From positions 1-64,000 of the forward strand of contig JANXUT010000053.1 in the NCBI GenBank assembly GCA_025356075.1: DNA of 64,000 nt, written 5' to 3'. The position numbers and the translations under genes are program-made. This document shows positions 50,305 through 58,990 of the stretch, piece after piece. The notes under the pieces were generated by a model, which was not told the origin of the DNA, made no database searches, and saw only the letters and a program-made list of their open reading frames with translations. Source of the stretch: Pseudomonadota bacterium (GTDB taxonomy: Bacteria > Pseudomonadota > Gammaproteobacteria > Steroidobacterales > Steroidobacteraceae). The number at the start of each line of letters is the position of its first letter. Position 1 is the first letter of the stretch.

Positions 50305-51477
50305 CTAGCGCGCGACCAGCCGCGTGAACTCGAGCGTGACGCGCCGGTTCTGCGCGCGGCCCTCGTCGGTCGTGTTCGGCGCGATCGGCTTCGTCTCGCC
50401 GTAGCCCTTCGCCGTCAGCGAGGCCGCCGGGATGCCCTTCGCCACCAGGTAATCGCGCACCGACGCCGCGCGGCGCTCGGACAGCTTCATGTTGTACTCG
50501 TGCTTGCCCTTGCTGTCGGTGTGGCCACCGAGGATCGCGGGCGCACCCGGCCTCAGCTTGAGGAGCGTAACGACCTCATCGAGCACGGCCTCCGAGGCCG
50601 GCGTCAGCTTCGCGGAGTTGAAATCGAAGTTGACGCCCTTGAGGACGATCTCCTCGATCTCGCAGCCGTTGGCATCGACCTTGATGCCGGAGGGCGTGCC
50701 GGGGCACTTGTCGAGGTAGTCGGGGACGCCGTCGTGGTCCGAATCAAGCGGGCAGCCGCTCGAGTCGACCTTGACGCCGGGCGGAGTGTTCGGGCACCGG
50801 TCGAGATCATCCGGCACGCCATCGCCGTCGGAGTCCTTCGGGGGCGGCGGCGCGGCGGCCGGCTCCGGTGCCGGCGGCGGGACGGCGAGTTCTTTGACCT
50901 GGGTCGGGCTCGCGGCGGTGGCGCCGAAGTTGAACTGAACGCCGAGTCCCATCAGAAAATCGGCCGGCGTGCCCTGGTGCGGATCGGTCAGCCAGCTTTC
51001 GTGCCAGCGGCCCTTGGCCTCGAGGCGCAGCTCAAGCACGCCGACATCGGCCTTGGTCGCCAGGTGCGCGAGGAGCCCGACGCCGGCCTGGACCATGGCC
51101 CGGTCGTAGCTGCCGGTACTCCCGCGGCTTTCGTTCGAGTCGAGCACGCCGAAGGTCACGTACGGGTGGATCGCGGCGTCGCGGTAGAAGTGCCGCAGGA
51201 AGTCGACGCCGAGCGCGTTGATGTCGAGCGCATCGAACGGCGCGTGGCCGGCGAAGTGGCCGTGATTGAATTCCGCCTCGACCGACCACGCGCTTGAGAG
51301 GTTCTTGCCGACTGCGGCACCCGCGGCGCTGCCGTCGTCGACGTTGCGGTCATTGCCGGTACGTACGCTGTAGAACATGGGCGCGACGTACCACTTGCCC
51401 ACCACGTCGTCCGCCGCTGCCGCGGCGCTTATGCCGAGGAAGGCGAGGATGAGCGCGAGCCGGTGCAGTCTTGGCAT
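50305..51477 (-). CDS. OmpA-family protein with thrombospondin-type-3 repeats
   Basis: From the ATG at 51477 (GGGAGA upstream) the protein has 390 residues. It has a signal peptide (LALILAFLGISAAAAA), an N-terminal eight-strand barrel (about 20-200), then Pro-rich and calcium-loop repeats DSDGDGVPDDLDRCPNTPPG and DSDHDGVPDYLDKCPGTPSG. The OmpA peptidoglycan-binding domain follows (GHTDSKGKHEYNMKLSERRA, VRDYLVAKG, NRRVTLEF). It links the outer membrane to the wall. It is monocistronic and convergent with TPR-sulfotransferase 3. Confidence 0.93.
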   Translation of the reverse strand: MPRLHRLALILAFLGISAAAAADDVVGKWYVAPMFYSVRTGNDRNVDDGSAAGAAVGKNLSSAWSVEAEFNHGHFAGHAPFDALDINALGVDFLRHFYRDAAIHPYVTFGVLDSNESRGSTGSYDRAMVQAGVGLLAHLATKADVGVLELRLEAKGRWHESWLTDPHQGTPADFLMGLGVQFNFGATAASPTQVKELAVPPPAPEPAAAPPPPKDSDGDGVPDDLDRCPNTPPGVKVDSSGCPLDSDHDGVPDYLDKCPGTPSGIKVDANGCEIEEIVLKGVNFDFNSAKLTPASEAVLDEVVTLLKLRPGAPAILGGHTDSKGKHEYNMKLSERRAASVRDYLVAKGIPAASLTAKGYGETKPIAPNTTDEGRAQNRRVTLEFTRLVAR

Positions 51478-51600
51478 GTGGTATCTCCCATGTAAGCCGT
51501 AGGGCGGGCTCGTGGGCATCCCATTGCCCGGGCCGCGCGGTATCCACGAATGATACCTGAGGCGGCCGGCTACCGCCCCGGCGGCGGCGCTCCTCAGGCC

Positions 51601-52140
51601 TTACTCCGCCGCTTGCGGCGGGTAGTGGACGCGATCGCCCGGCTTCAAGCCAAGGCGCGCGGACGTGCCGCCCTCGAACTCGAGCACCGCCGCGGCGGTG
51701 CCCATTGAATTGATCGTTGCGAGCGAGCCCGGCGTCGCGCTCTCGACGACGCGGATGATCCGCCCGTCGGCGCCGACGAACAGCATGTCGAGCGCCATCA
51801 CGCAGTTCTTCATCCAGAACGAGGTGACCTCGGGTCGCGGGAACACGAACAGCATGCCCTCGTGGGATTTGAGCGACTTCACGAACATGAGGCCCTGGTT
51901 GCGCCTCGCCTCGGTCGCGGCGACGTACATCCGAAACGTCTGCGTGGCGCCATGGCTCTCGATGCTGATCTCGGTGCGCGGAAAGTGCGCGAGCGACTCG
52001 CGCTTGGGCTCATCAGCCCCGAGTGCCGGTGCGCCGAGCAGGGCGGCGAGCGCGAGTGCGGCGAGCGCGCCGCGCGCGCGGCTCAGTGCGATGCCGCGGC
52101 GGCGGGCGGCGGTGAGGTGCCAGGCGGGTCGGGTTCCCAT
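51601..52140 (-). CDS. Exported DUF192-family protein
   Basis: Starting at the ATG at 52140 gives 179 residues with a signal peptide (ALAALALAALLGAPALGA) and a DUF192 core: TEARRNQGLMFVKSLKSHEG, MLFVFPRPEVTSFWMKNCVM, LDMLFVGADGRIIRVVESA, FEGGTSARLGLKPGDRV. The family is small, periplasmic and of unknown role. Its first 58 bases lie inside the end of the upstream gene in another frame; no other start keeps the signal peptide. It is the last gene of the padR-controlled run. Confidence 0.83.
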   Translation of the reverse strand: MGTRPAWHLTAARRRGIALSRARGALAALALAALLGAPALGADEPKRESLAHFPRTEISIESHGATQTFRMYVAATEARRNQGLMFVKSLKSHEGMLFVFPRPEVTSFWMKNCVMALDMLFVGADGRIIRVVESATPGSLATINSMGTAAAVLEFEGGTSARLGLKPGDRVHYPPQAAE

Positions 52141-52631
52141 GTCAGTTGTCCACGGAAGTCGAACGTTGAGAGCAGTATCGCATCCCGGCCGTCGCCCACG
52201 GCGCGGGCCGGTTCCAGGCAGAAGCCGTGCGCCTCGATCGACCAGTGACGCGCACTGGGATCGATCGTCGCGTGCAGCCCGGGCGGGGGTGGCGCGACGG
52301 CGGCGGGGGGATCCATCGCCCGCTGCTCGACCGAATCGAGCAGGCACTTGCCCTCGCCCCGCGTGCTGTACATCCCGCCGCCCTCGCGGATCAGCGTCAC
52401 GTTGACCGGTACCGCGCGGCCGGCGGCGCCTTCGGCGAGCTTCGGGGCCGCGAACACGAGCGTGAGGCGCTCAGCGCCGCGGCTACCGGCGAAGGTAACC
52501 CTGAGTCCCTGGCCGTCGGGCCGGCGCATGCCGTCGCAGTCCATGTCCGCCGCCCGCCAGGCGATCGCCGCCTCGAGCGCGCCGGCGAGGCGCGCATCGA
52601 GGAAGGCGTCGGGCGGCGCCTGGCAGCTCAC
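52083..52631 (-). CDS. Unknown protein of the padR operon
   Basis: The GTG at 52631 overlaps the stop of the HAAS gene (GTGA). The product is 182 residues with no signal peptide and no clear lipobox. Two beta-rich halves are visible (LRVTFAGSRGAERLTLVFAA, HWSIEAHGFCLEPARAV, ILLSTFDFRGQLTWEP), separated by Pro-rich text. I do not recognise the family. Text resembling this follows padR-HAAS genes in related bacteria as I remember it, so it is likely part of that unit. Confidence 0.6.
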   Translation of the reverse strand: MSCQAPPDAFLDARLAGALEAAIAWRAADMDCDGMRRPDGQGLRVTFAGSRGAERLTLVFAAPKLAEGAAGRAVPVNVTLIREGGGMYSTRGEGKCLLDSVEQRAMDPPAAVAPPPPGLHATIDPSARHWSIEAHGFCLEPARAVGDGRDAILLSTFDFRGQLTWEPDPPGTSPPPAAAASH

Positions 52632-53533
52632 TCCGGGTCCCGCGACAGGAGGAGCGCGCGGGCGAGTTCGCCGTGCACCTTGCCGAGGCCCCGCGCGAGG
52701 TGCAGAAACGCCGTCAGCAGGAGGACCCCGATCAGCGCGAGCGGCACCGTCACCGGCCACGGCGCGAACCAGCCGTTGATCTGGACCCCGGCGTGCGGGA
52801 TGCCGACGTAGGAGAGGAGGTGCGCGAGCGGCGCGACGATGAGCCCGACGCTGAGCGCCACCATCACGATGCCGATCACGAAGTAGAGGACGCCGAGCGG
52901 CAGCATCAGGACGAGGTAGAGGAGCGTCGTCCACGTGCGCGGGTCGATCAGCATCGCCTTGATGCGCGCGAGGAGCGTCGTCCCCGCCTGCGAACGCACC
53001 GGCCGGCGCGGCATGCGCACGCCCAGGAGTCCCTCGACGATGCGCCCCTCGACGAGCGACAGGACGCGCGTGAAGCCGATGAAGAGGAGGAAGAACGGGA
53101 TGCCGATGATCAGCACCCCCAAGCCCGCGGAGATCGAGATGCCGGTGACCGTGACGACGAAGTAGAAGATGCCCGTCACGAGCGACAGCAGCATGTAGAA
53201 GAGCGCCATCCACGCGCGGCTGTCGGTGTAGATCGCGAAGAAACGGCCGAGGGCGGTCGGGTGCGGCCGGGGCGGCGGAGCCTTGAGCGCCGCGCGCACG
53301 GCCTTCTCCGTCGTGCGGTAGGCCTCGGCTACCTCATCGGGCGCCCCGTAGGTGCTCGCGATCAGCTCGAGCACGTCCGCCTCGCTCTTGCCCGGGTGCT
53401 GGCCGAGCTCGGCCCGCAGGTATTCCTCCGCGTCATAGAGCGCATCCTGGACGAGTGCCGGGTCCTCGCCCTTCAACGCATCGCGCAGCTGAGACAGGTA
53501 CTGGTCGATCGAACGGGGGGCTGGCCGGTTCAT
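52628..53533 (-). CDS. HAAS-domain membrane protein with putative sensor domain
   Basis: The 301-residue protein begins with a HAAS signalling domain (SIDQYLSQLRDALKGEDPAL, YDAEEYLRAELG, SEADVLELIASTYGAPDEVA). About seven membrane helices follow (ALFYMLLSLVTGIFYFVVTV, LIIGIPFFLLFIGFTRVLSL, LLYLVLMLPLGVLYFVIGIV). HAAS domains act with PadR repressors, linking membrane or envelope state to gene control. PadR lies directly upstream (seven-base gap) and this gene starts the coupled run. Confidence 0.86.
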   Translation of the reverse strand: MNRPAPRSIDQYLSQLRDALKGEDPALVQDALYDAEEYLRAELGQHPGKSEADVLELIASTYGAPDEVAEAYRTTEKAVRAALKAPPPRPHPTALGRFFAIYTDSRAWMALFYMLLSLVTGIFYFVVTVTGISISAGLGVLIIGIPFFLLFIGFTRVLSLVEGRIVEGLLGVRMPRRPVRSQAGTTLLARIKAMLIDPRTWTTLLYLVLMLPLGVLYFVIGIVMVALSVGLIVAPLAHLLSYVGIPHAGVQINGWFAPWPVTVPLALIGVLLLTAFLHLARGLGKVHGELARALLLSRDPE

Positions 53534-53540
53534 GGGCGGC

Positions 53541-53978
53541 TCACTCTGGAGTGGGGTTGGATGAGCCGGCCGAGAGGCCGCCGGCGTTATCGACGAAATC
53601 GCGCGTGGCGGTCCACGTCGCGCGCCAGCGCGCGAAGGTCTCGCGGCCGGCAGCGGTGATCTTGTAGTAGCGCCGGGGTGGGCCCGAGTACGAGGGGACG
53701 ACCCGGCTCGCGAGGAGGCCGTGCGCTGAGAGCGTGCGCAGCACCGGGTACAGAGCGCCCTGCTTCATGGGGCTCCCGCCCTCGCTCATGCCCTGCAGGC
53801 GCTTGGCGATCTGGTAGCCGTAGAGGTCCTCGCCCGCTTGCTCGAGCACCGAGAGGAGCACGAGGCCGATGAGGCCGGAGTTGAGCTCCTTCTGGAACTT
53901 CCGGACCAGCCCGTCGATGTCGAGCGCTTCCCCTGCCGGGGCGTCGGAATCGGGCTGGACATCTTCGGTCGACTGCAT
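53541..53978 (-). CDS. PadR-family transcriptional regulator
   Basis: The 145-residue protein has the winged-helix PadR core: FQKELNSGLIGLVLLSVLEQ, EDLYGYQIAKRLQGMSEG, MKQGALYPVLRTLSAHGLLA, then a wing with YSGPPRRYYKITAAGRETFA. PadR proteins are ligand- or stress-responsive repressors that often autoregulate. A strong promoter and a nested palindrome lie directly upstream. The start ATG at 53978 leaves a leader of only a few bases after the predicted start point, so the mRNA may be almost leaderless. The HAAS gene follows. Confidence 0.92.
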   Translation of the reverse strand: MQSTEDVQPDSDAPAGEALDIDGLVRKFQKELNSGLIGLVLLSVLEQAGEDLYGYQIAKRLQGMSEGGSPMKQGALYPVLRTLSAHGLLASRVVPSYSGPPRRYYKITAAGRETFARWRATWTATRDFVDNAGGLSAGSSNPTPE

Positions 53979-53988
53979 GATGGAGATC

Positions 53989-54023
53989 AGTATATAGCTA
54001 AGTAGATACTAGTCAATACTTAG
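53989..54023 (-). promoter_or_regulatory. padR promoter with overlapping palindromic operator
   Basis: On the minus strand, TTGACT (54016-54011), a 16-base spacer, then TATACT (53994-53989). The palindrome CTAAGTA-gat-ACTAGT-caa-TACTTAG (53998-54023) covers the -35 box and most of the spacer. Ten of its thirteen base pairs match. It is an AT-rich island in GC-rich surroundings, so PadR binding here would block its own operon. Confidence 0.75.
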
Positions 54024-54125
54024 TAATAGTAGTTGGTTCACTGTTCCAGCGTCCGGGCGCCGCAACCCGGCGCAGACGGGGTGCTAGACTCCCCGGTCCG
54101 CCGCTCCCCGGGGTCTCCTAAGTCC

Positions 54126-56735
54126 ATGACTGGCCAGAAGTTCACGCTCGAAGTCAATCCGACGATTCCGCCGACGCTGAAGCGCCTTGCCGAGCTTGCG
54201 ATCAACCTCCGGTTCAGCTGGCACCGACCCACCCGCAAGCTGTTCGAGACGCTCGATGAGCGCCTGTGGGCGGCGGTCGGCGGCAACCCGCGCCTGTTCC
54301 TTCGCTGCATCGACCAGTCGGCGCTCGATGGCGCGGCGACGTCGGAAGCGTTCCTCGACGAGTATCACCGGGTGCTGCGCGGCTTTGACTCCTACCTGCG
54401 GGAGCCCCGGGCCGTCTCGACCACCGAGAGCCTCGAGAGCGGCGATCTCGTCGCCTACTTCTGCGCCGAGTACGGCTTCCACGAGAGCTTCCCGAACTAC
54501 TCGGGCGGGCTCGGCATCCTGGCCGGCGATCACTGCAAGACGGCGAGCGACATGGGCCTCGCCTTCGTCGCGGTCGGGCTCCTCTACCGGCAGGGCTACT
54601 TCACCCAGACGCTCGATGTCGATGGCAACCAGGTACCGCAGTACCGCGCGCTGAGCTCGCTCGACCTGCCGGTCGAGCGGGCAGTGGCGCCCGATGGCAA
54701 GCCCGTGCAGATCATCGTCCGGCTCGGCTCGCGCGATGTCCGCGCGCAGCTCTGGCGCGCGATCGCCGGTCGCGTCACGGTGGTGCTCCTCGACACCAAC
54801 CTCCCCGAGAACGCCGAGGCCGACCGGGCGATCACCCACCAGCTCTATGGTGGCGATCGCGAGGTGCGCATCCAGCAGGAGATGATCCTCGGCATCGGTG
54901 GCGTGCGGGCGCTGCGGGCGCTGGGCTTAAGCCCGACCGTCTGGCACATGAACGAGGGCCACGCCGCGTTCCTCGGCATCGAGCTCATGTGCGAGCTGGT
55001 CGAGCGCGGCGTGCGCTTCGAGGCGGCGCGCGCCGCGGTCGCGGCCGCGTGCGTGTTCACGACGCACACACCCGTGGCGGCCGGCCATGATGTCTTCTCG
55101 CCCGAGCTGATGCTGCGGCACTTCGGCGACTACGCCAAGCGGCTCGGCCTCGATGCGAATACCTTCCTCGGCCTCGGCCGCAATGGCGCTAACGCTGAGT
55201 TCAACATGACGTTCCTGGCGCTCGGCATGTCGCGCCACCAGAACGGCGTCAGCCGCATCCACGGCCGGGTCTCCTCCGAGATCTGCGCACCGGCGTGGCC
55301 CGAGATCGAAGCGGAGGACAACCCGATCGGCTACGTGACCAATGGCGTGCACGTGCCGACGTTCCTGTTCCAGCGCTGGAAGGACGAGTTCGATTCCAGG
55401 TTCGGCGAGGACTGGCGCCGCCGGCTCTCCGAGCAAGGCTACTGGGACAAGCTCTACGCGTTGCCCGACCAGCAGTTCTGGGAGGTAAAGCAGGGGATCA
55501 AGGCAAGCATGCTGCGGCTCGTGCGCACGCGCCTGAAGCAGGGTTGCCAGCGCAACAACATCAGCGACGCGCACTTCCACCGGCTCGCGCGCTGGATCGA
55601 CCCTGAGAACCCCGACGTGCTGACGATCGGCTTCGCGCGGCGCTTCGCGACCTACAAGCGCGCGACACTCCTGTTCCGCGACCCCGCCTGGCTCGCCTCG
55701 ATCGTCGCGGACGCCGGGCGGCCGGTCGCGTTCGTGTTCGCGGGCAAGGCCCACCCGGCGGATGAGCCCGGGCGGCAGATGATCCACGAAGTCAACGTGA
55801 TGTCGCAGCGGCCGGAGTTCCTCGGCCGGGTGACCTTCATCGAGGACTACGACATGGGGCTCGCGCGCTCGCTGGTCGCCGGCGTTGACGTCTGGCTCAA
55901 CAACCCCGTCTACCCGCTCGAGGCGAGCGGCACGAGTGGCATGAAGGCCGGCATCAACGGCACGATGAACCTGAGCGTGCTCGATGGCTGGTGGGCGGAG
56001 GGCTTTGACGGCCAGAACGGCTGGGCGATCCCGTCCTCGAGCGCGGACGGCTCGCGGCGCGACGACGAGGATGCGCGCTCGCTCTACGAGATCCTGCAGG
56101 ACGAGGTCGTGCCGATGTACTACGAGCGCGACGCCGCGGGGCTGCCGCGACGCTGGATCGGCCGCGCCAAGCGCTCGATGGCGACGCTGTTGCCGACGTT
56201 CAATACGCGCCGCATGGTCGGTAATTACGTGTCGGGGCTGTATCGCCCGGCTGCCGCGCACGGCCGGCGCCTTGCGGTGGCGGGCTACGAGGGTGCGACG
56301 ACACTCGCGCTGTGGCGCGAGCGCACCGTCGCCGCGTGGCCGGGCGTTGCGATGAGCCTCGCCTCCGAGCGCCCCGAGCGGGTCGACTTCGGTGACCGGG
56401 TCCGCATGCAGGTCGCGATCAACCTGAACGGGCTCGAGCCACAGGACGTGCGTGTCGAGCTCCTCTTGACGCGCGAACTCCCCGACGGGCCGTTTGAGCG
56501 GACCCCGCTCACCTCCTTCGGCGAGACGGCGCCGGGGAGCGCGGTGCGCGCCGGCCGCGAGGCGGCCATCGAGCTCTTTGAGCCGACCGGGGCACGCACC
56601 GCCGATGGCGCGCACCTCTTCGCGATCGAGTGCACGCCGCCGTGGTGCGGCCGGCTCGCCGCGGAAGTCCGCGCGGTGCCGTTCCACCAGCTCCTCTCGC
56701 ACCCGTACGAACTCGGCCTGATGCGCTGGCTGTAG
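54126..56735 (+). CDS. glgP: Alpha-glucan phosphorylase (GT35)
   Basis: The 869-residue protein from the ATG at 54126 has an N-terminal DUF3417 part (AINLRFSWHRPTRKLFETLD). The phosphorylase core follows: ICAPAWPEIEAEDNPIGYVT, YEYDMGLAR-like text (IEDYDMGLARSLVAGVDVWL), and EASGTSGMKAGINGTMNLS, whose Lys binds PLP. It releases glucose-1-phosphate from glycogen and maltodextrin ends. Length and parts fit the 850-residue bacterial phosphorylases. It begins the glycogen locus and converges on glgB, ten bases away. Confidence 0.94.
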   Translation: MTGQKFTLEVNPTIPPTLKRLAELAINLRFSWHRPTRKLFETLDERLWAAVGGNPRLFLRCIDQSALDGAATSEAFLDEYHRVLRGFDSYLREPRAVSTTESLESGDLVAYFCAEYGFHESFPNYSGGLGILAGDHCKTASDMGLAFVAVGLLYRQGYFTQTLDVDGNQVPQYRALSSLDLPVERAVAPDGKPVQIIVRLGSRDVRAQLWRAIAGRVTVVLLDTNLPENAEADRAITHQLYGGDREVRIQQEMILGIGGVRALRALGLSPTVWHMNEGHAAFLGIELMCELVERGVRFEAARAAVAAACVFTTHTPVAAGHDVFSPELMLRHFGDYAKRLGLDANTFLGLGRNGANAEFNMTFLALGMSRHQNGVSRIHGRVSSEICAPAWPEIEAEDNPIGYVTNGVHVPTFLFQRWKDEFDSRFGEDWRRRLSEQGYWDKLYALPDQQFWEVKQGIKASMLRLVRTRLKQGCQRNNISDAHFHRLARWIDPENPDVLTIGFARRFATYKRATLLFRDPAWLASIVADAGRPVAFVFAGKAHPADEPGRQMIHEVNVMSQRPEFLGRVTFIEDYDMGLARSLVAGVDVWLNNPVYPLEASGTSGMKAGINGTMNLSVLDGWWAEGFDGQNGWAIPSSSADGSRRDDEDARSLYEILQDEVVPMYYERDAAGLPRRWIGRAKRSMATLLPTFNTRRMVGNYVSGLYRPAAAHGRRLAVAGYEGATTLALWRERTVAAWPGVAMSLASERPERVDFGDRVRMQVAINLNGLEPQDVRVELLLTRELPDGPFERTPLTSFGETAPGSAVRAGREAAIELFEPTGARTADGAHLFAIECTPPWCGRLAAEVRAVPFHQLLSHPYELGLMRWL

Positions 56736-56745
56736 GGCGCGCCGC

Positions 56746-58881
56746 TTACTCCGGCACCAGCACGATCGCCCCGAGCGGCGGCAGCGTCACGCTCGCCGAG
56801 TGGCGCCGTCCCATCGCCGAATCGCGCTCGGCTCGCACACGCGACAGGTTGCCGACGTTGCTGCCGCCGTAGCACGTCGCATCGGTGTTGAGCACCTCAC
56901 GCCACACGCCGCCCTGCGGCAGGCCGAGCCTGAACCCGAGCCGTGGCACCGGCGTGCAATTGAGCGCGACGACCGCGACCGAATCTCCCGCTGTGCGCTC
57001 GAAGCAGTAGAGCGAGCGCAGCCGGTCCTCGCAGTCGAGCCACGCAAAGCCCTCGGCGTCGTGATCGAGCGCATGTAGCGCGGGCGTTGAGCGATACAGC
57101 CGGTTCAAGTCGGCCACGAGCGCAAGGATGCCGGCGTGCGCGGGGTCGGCGGCCAGATGCCACGGCAGCTCGCGCCGGTAGTCCCACTCGTCCGGCTGGC
57201 CGAACTCCCCGCCCATGAAGAGGAGCTTCTTGCCCGGGAATGTCCACAGCCACGCGTACAGGAGCCTGAGGTTCGCGAACTGCTGCCAGCGGTCGCCCGG
57301 CATGCGCCCGAGCAGTGAACGCTTTTCGTGCACGACCTCGTCGTGCGACAGCGGCAGCAGGTGCCGTTCGGCGAACGCATAGGTGACGCTGAAGCTGAGG
57401 CGCTCGTGGTGGTGGCGGCGAAAGAGCGGGTCCTCGTGGAAGTAGGCGAGGCTGTCGTGCATGAAGCCCATGTTCCACTTCAAGTCGAAGCCGAGGCCGC
57501 CGGCAGCGGATGAGACCGTGACGCCGGGCCACGCGGTCGACTCCTCGGCGAAGGTGAGGACCCCGGGGAAGTCGCGCCTCACCATCTGGTTGAGGAGCCG
57601 CAGGAACTCGATCGCCGCCTCGTGCTCGTTGCCGCCTGCGCCGTTTGGCAGCCACTCGCCCGCGGCACGCGCGTAGTCGAGGTAGAGCATCGACGCGACC
57701 GCATCGACCCTGAGGCCATCGACGTGGAACTCCTCGAGCCAGGCCCGCGCGCTCGAGAGGAGGAAGGAGCGGACGGTGGGCCGGCCGAAGTCGAACACGC
57801 ACGTGCCCCACTCCTTATGCAGGCCCTGGCGTGGATCGGCGTACTCGTACAGCGCGCCGCCATCGAACTTGGCGAGCGCATGGCCGTCGGCCGCGAAATG
57901 CCCCGGCACCCAGTCGAGGATGACGCCGATGCCGCGACCGTGCAGGTGGTCGATGAACCAGCGAAAGTCATCGGGCGTGCCGTGCCGCGAGGTTGGTGCG
58001 AAGTAGCCGGTCGACTGGTAGCCCCACGAGCCGTCGTGCGGATGCTCGGCAACGGGCAGGAGTTCGACGTGCGTGAAGCCAAGCGTAAGCACGTGCTCGG
58101 CGAGGAGGGGGCCAAGCGTGCGGTAGTTCGCGAAGCGCTCGCCCGGACGCCGCCACGACCCGAGGTGCAGCTCGTAGATCGACAGCGGTGCCGACGGGGC
58201 GGCGCTGCGGCGTCGCCCGGCGAGCCAGCCGGAGTCGGTCCACTTGAAGCGCTCGGGCGCGACGACCAGCGCGGCGCGCCGGGGCCGTAGCTCAAATTGC
58301 CGTCCGAAGGGATCGGACTTGCGGGTCACGACGCCATTCGCGGCCTCGACGTCGAAGCGGTAGCGGCTGCCAGGGGCGATGCCGGGCAGGAAGAGCTCCC
58401 AGGCTCCGGTGCCCTCGAGCGCGCGCATCGGCCAGCGGCGGTGGCGCCCGAGGACCAGGGCGACGCTAGCGGCAGCCGGCGCCCAGGTCGCGAAGCGCAC
58501 GCCCTCGACGCCGCCGTGGCGTTCCGGATGCGCGCCGAAGACGCGCGCCGCCTCGAGCCCCGTGCCATCGCCGAAGCGCCTGAGCGAGGCGACGGGCGTC
58601 AGGGGCCTGAACGAGTATGGATCGACGGTCTCGTGGAACTGGCCGGCCGCGTCCTCCCACGAGATGACATATCGCTCGGGGAGGCCCTCGGCGCGGCCGC
58701 ACCAGGCAAAGAGGGGCGTGTCCTTCCAGCGCGTCAGGTCGCGCCGGCGGTTCAAGCGTGCCCGGAGCGCCTCCGGCAGCAGCACGATGACGACGGCGCG
58801 TGCACCGTGGCGGTGCGCGCCGAGTACCGCCGCCGGATCGCCATGCCGCGCCGCGGCGAGCCGCGAGAGGTCGGGCGCCAT
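56746..58881 (-). CDS. glgB: 1,4-alpha-glucan branching enzyme
   Basis: The product has the GH13 branching-enzyme layout. An N-terminal CBM48 domain has VRFATWAPAAASVALVLG. The catalytic barrel has DGLRVDAVASMLYLDYAR (nucleophile Asp), VLTFAEESTAWPGVT (acid Glu) and HLLPLSHDEVVHEKRSLLGR (third Asp), with HELHLGSWR-like text (IYELHLGSWRRPGERF) upstream. It makes alpha-1,6 branches in glycogen. I set the start at the ATG at 58881 (711 residues), 110 bases from the glgC ATG. The in-frame ATG at 59001 would overlap glgC. The start has no good ribosome site. Confidence 0.92.
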   Translation of the reverse strand: MAPDLSRLAAARHGDPAAVLGAHRHGARAVVIVLLPEALRARLNRRRDLTRWKDTPLFAWCGRAEGLPERYVISWEDAAGQFHETVDPYSFRPLTPVASLRRFGDGTGLEAARVFGAHPERHGGVEGVRFATWAPAAASVALVLGRHRRWPMRALEGTGAWELFLPGIAPGSRYRFDVEAANGVVTRKSDPFGRQFELRPRRAALVVAPERFKWTDSGWLAGRRRSAAPSAPLSIYELHLGSWRRPGERFANYRTLGPLLAEHVLTLGFTHVELLPVAEHPHDGSWGYQSTGYFAPTSRHGTPDDFRWFIDHLHGRGIGVILDWVPGHFAADGHALAKFDGGALYEYADPRQGLHKEWGTCVFDFGRPTVRSFLLSSARAWLEEFHVDGLRVDAVASMLYLDYARAAGEWLPNGAGGNEHEAAIEFLRLLNQMVRRDFPGVLTFAEESTAWPGVTVSSAAGGLGFDLKWNMGFMHDSLAYFHEDPLFRRHHHERLSFSVTYAFAERHLLPLSHDEVVHEKRSLLGRMPGDRWQQFANLRLLYAWLWTFPGKKLLFMGGEFGQPDEWDYRRELPWHLAADPAHAGILALVADLNRLYRSTPALHALDHDAEGFAWLDCEDRLRSLYCFERTAGDSVAVVALNCTPVPRLGFRLGLPQGGVWREVLNTDATCYGGSNVGNLSRVRAERDSAMGRRHSASVTLPPLGAIVLVPE

Positions 58882-58990
58882 CCGGTCGAGGAGTTGTTCG
58901 AGGAAGACGCTCAACGTTGGCTTGCGTGCGCTTGGGTTGCGGCGCGCTCGATGCACGGTAACATAGGCCGGACATGGTGCCGCCGAACTA

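Noticed and set aside
54927-56702. 591-codon open frame opposite glgP
   Set aside because: Shadow frame of the phosphorylase; composition is Arg/Ala/His-rich and no motif is seen.
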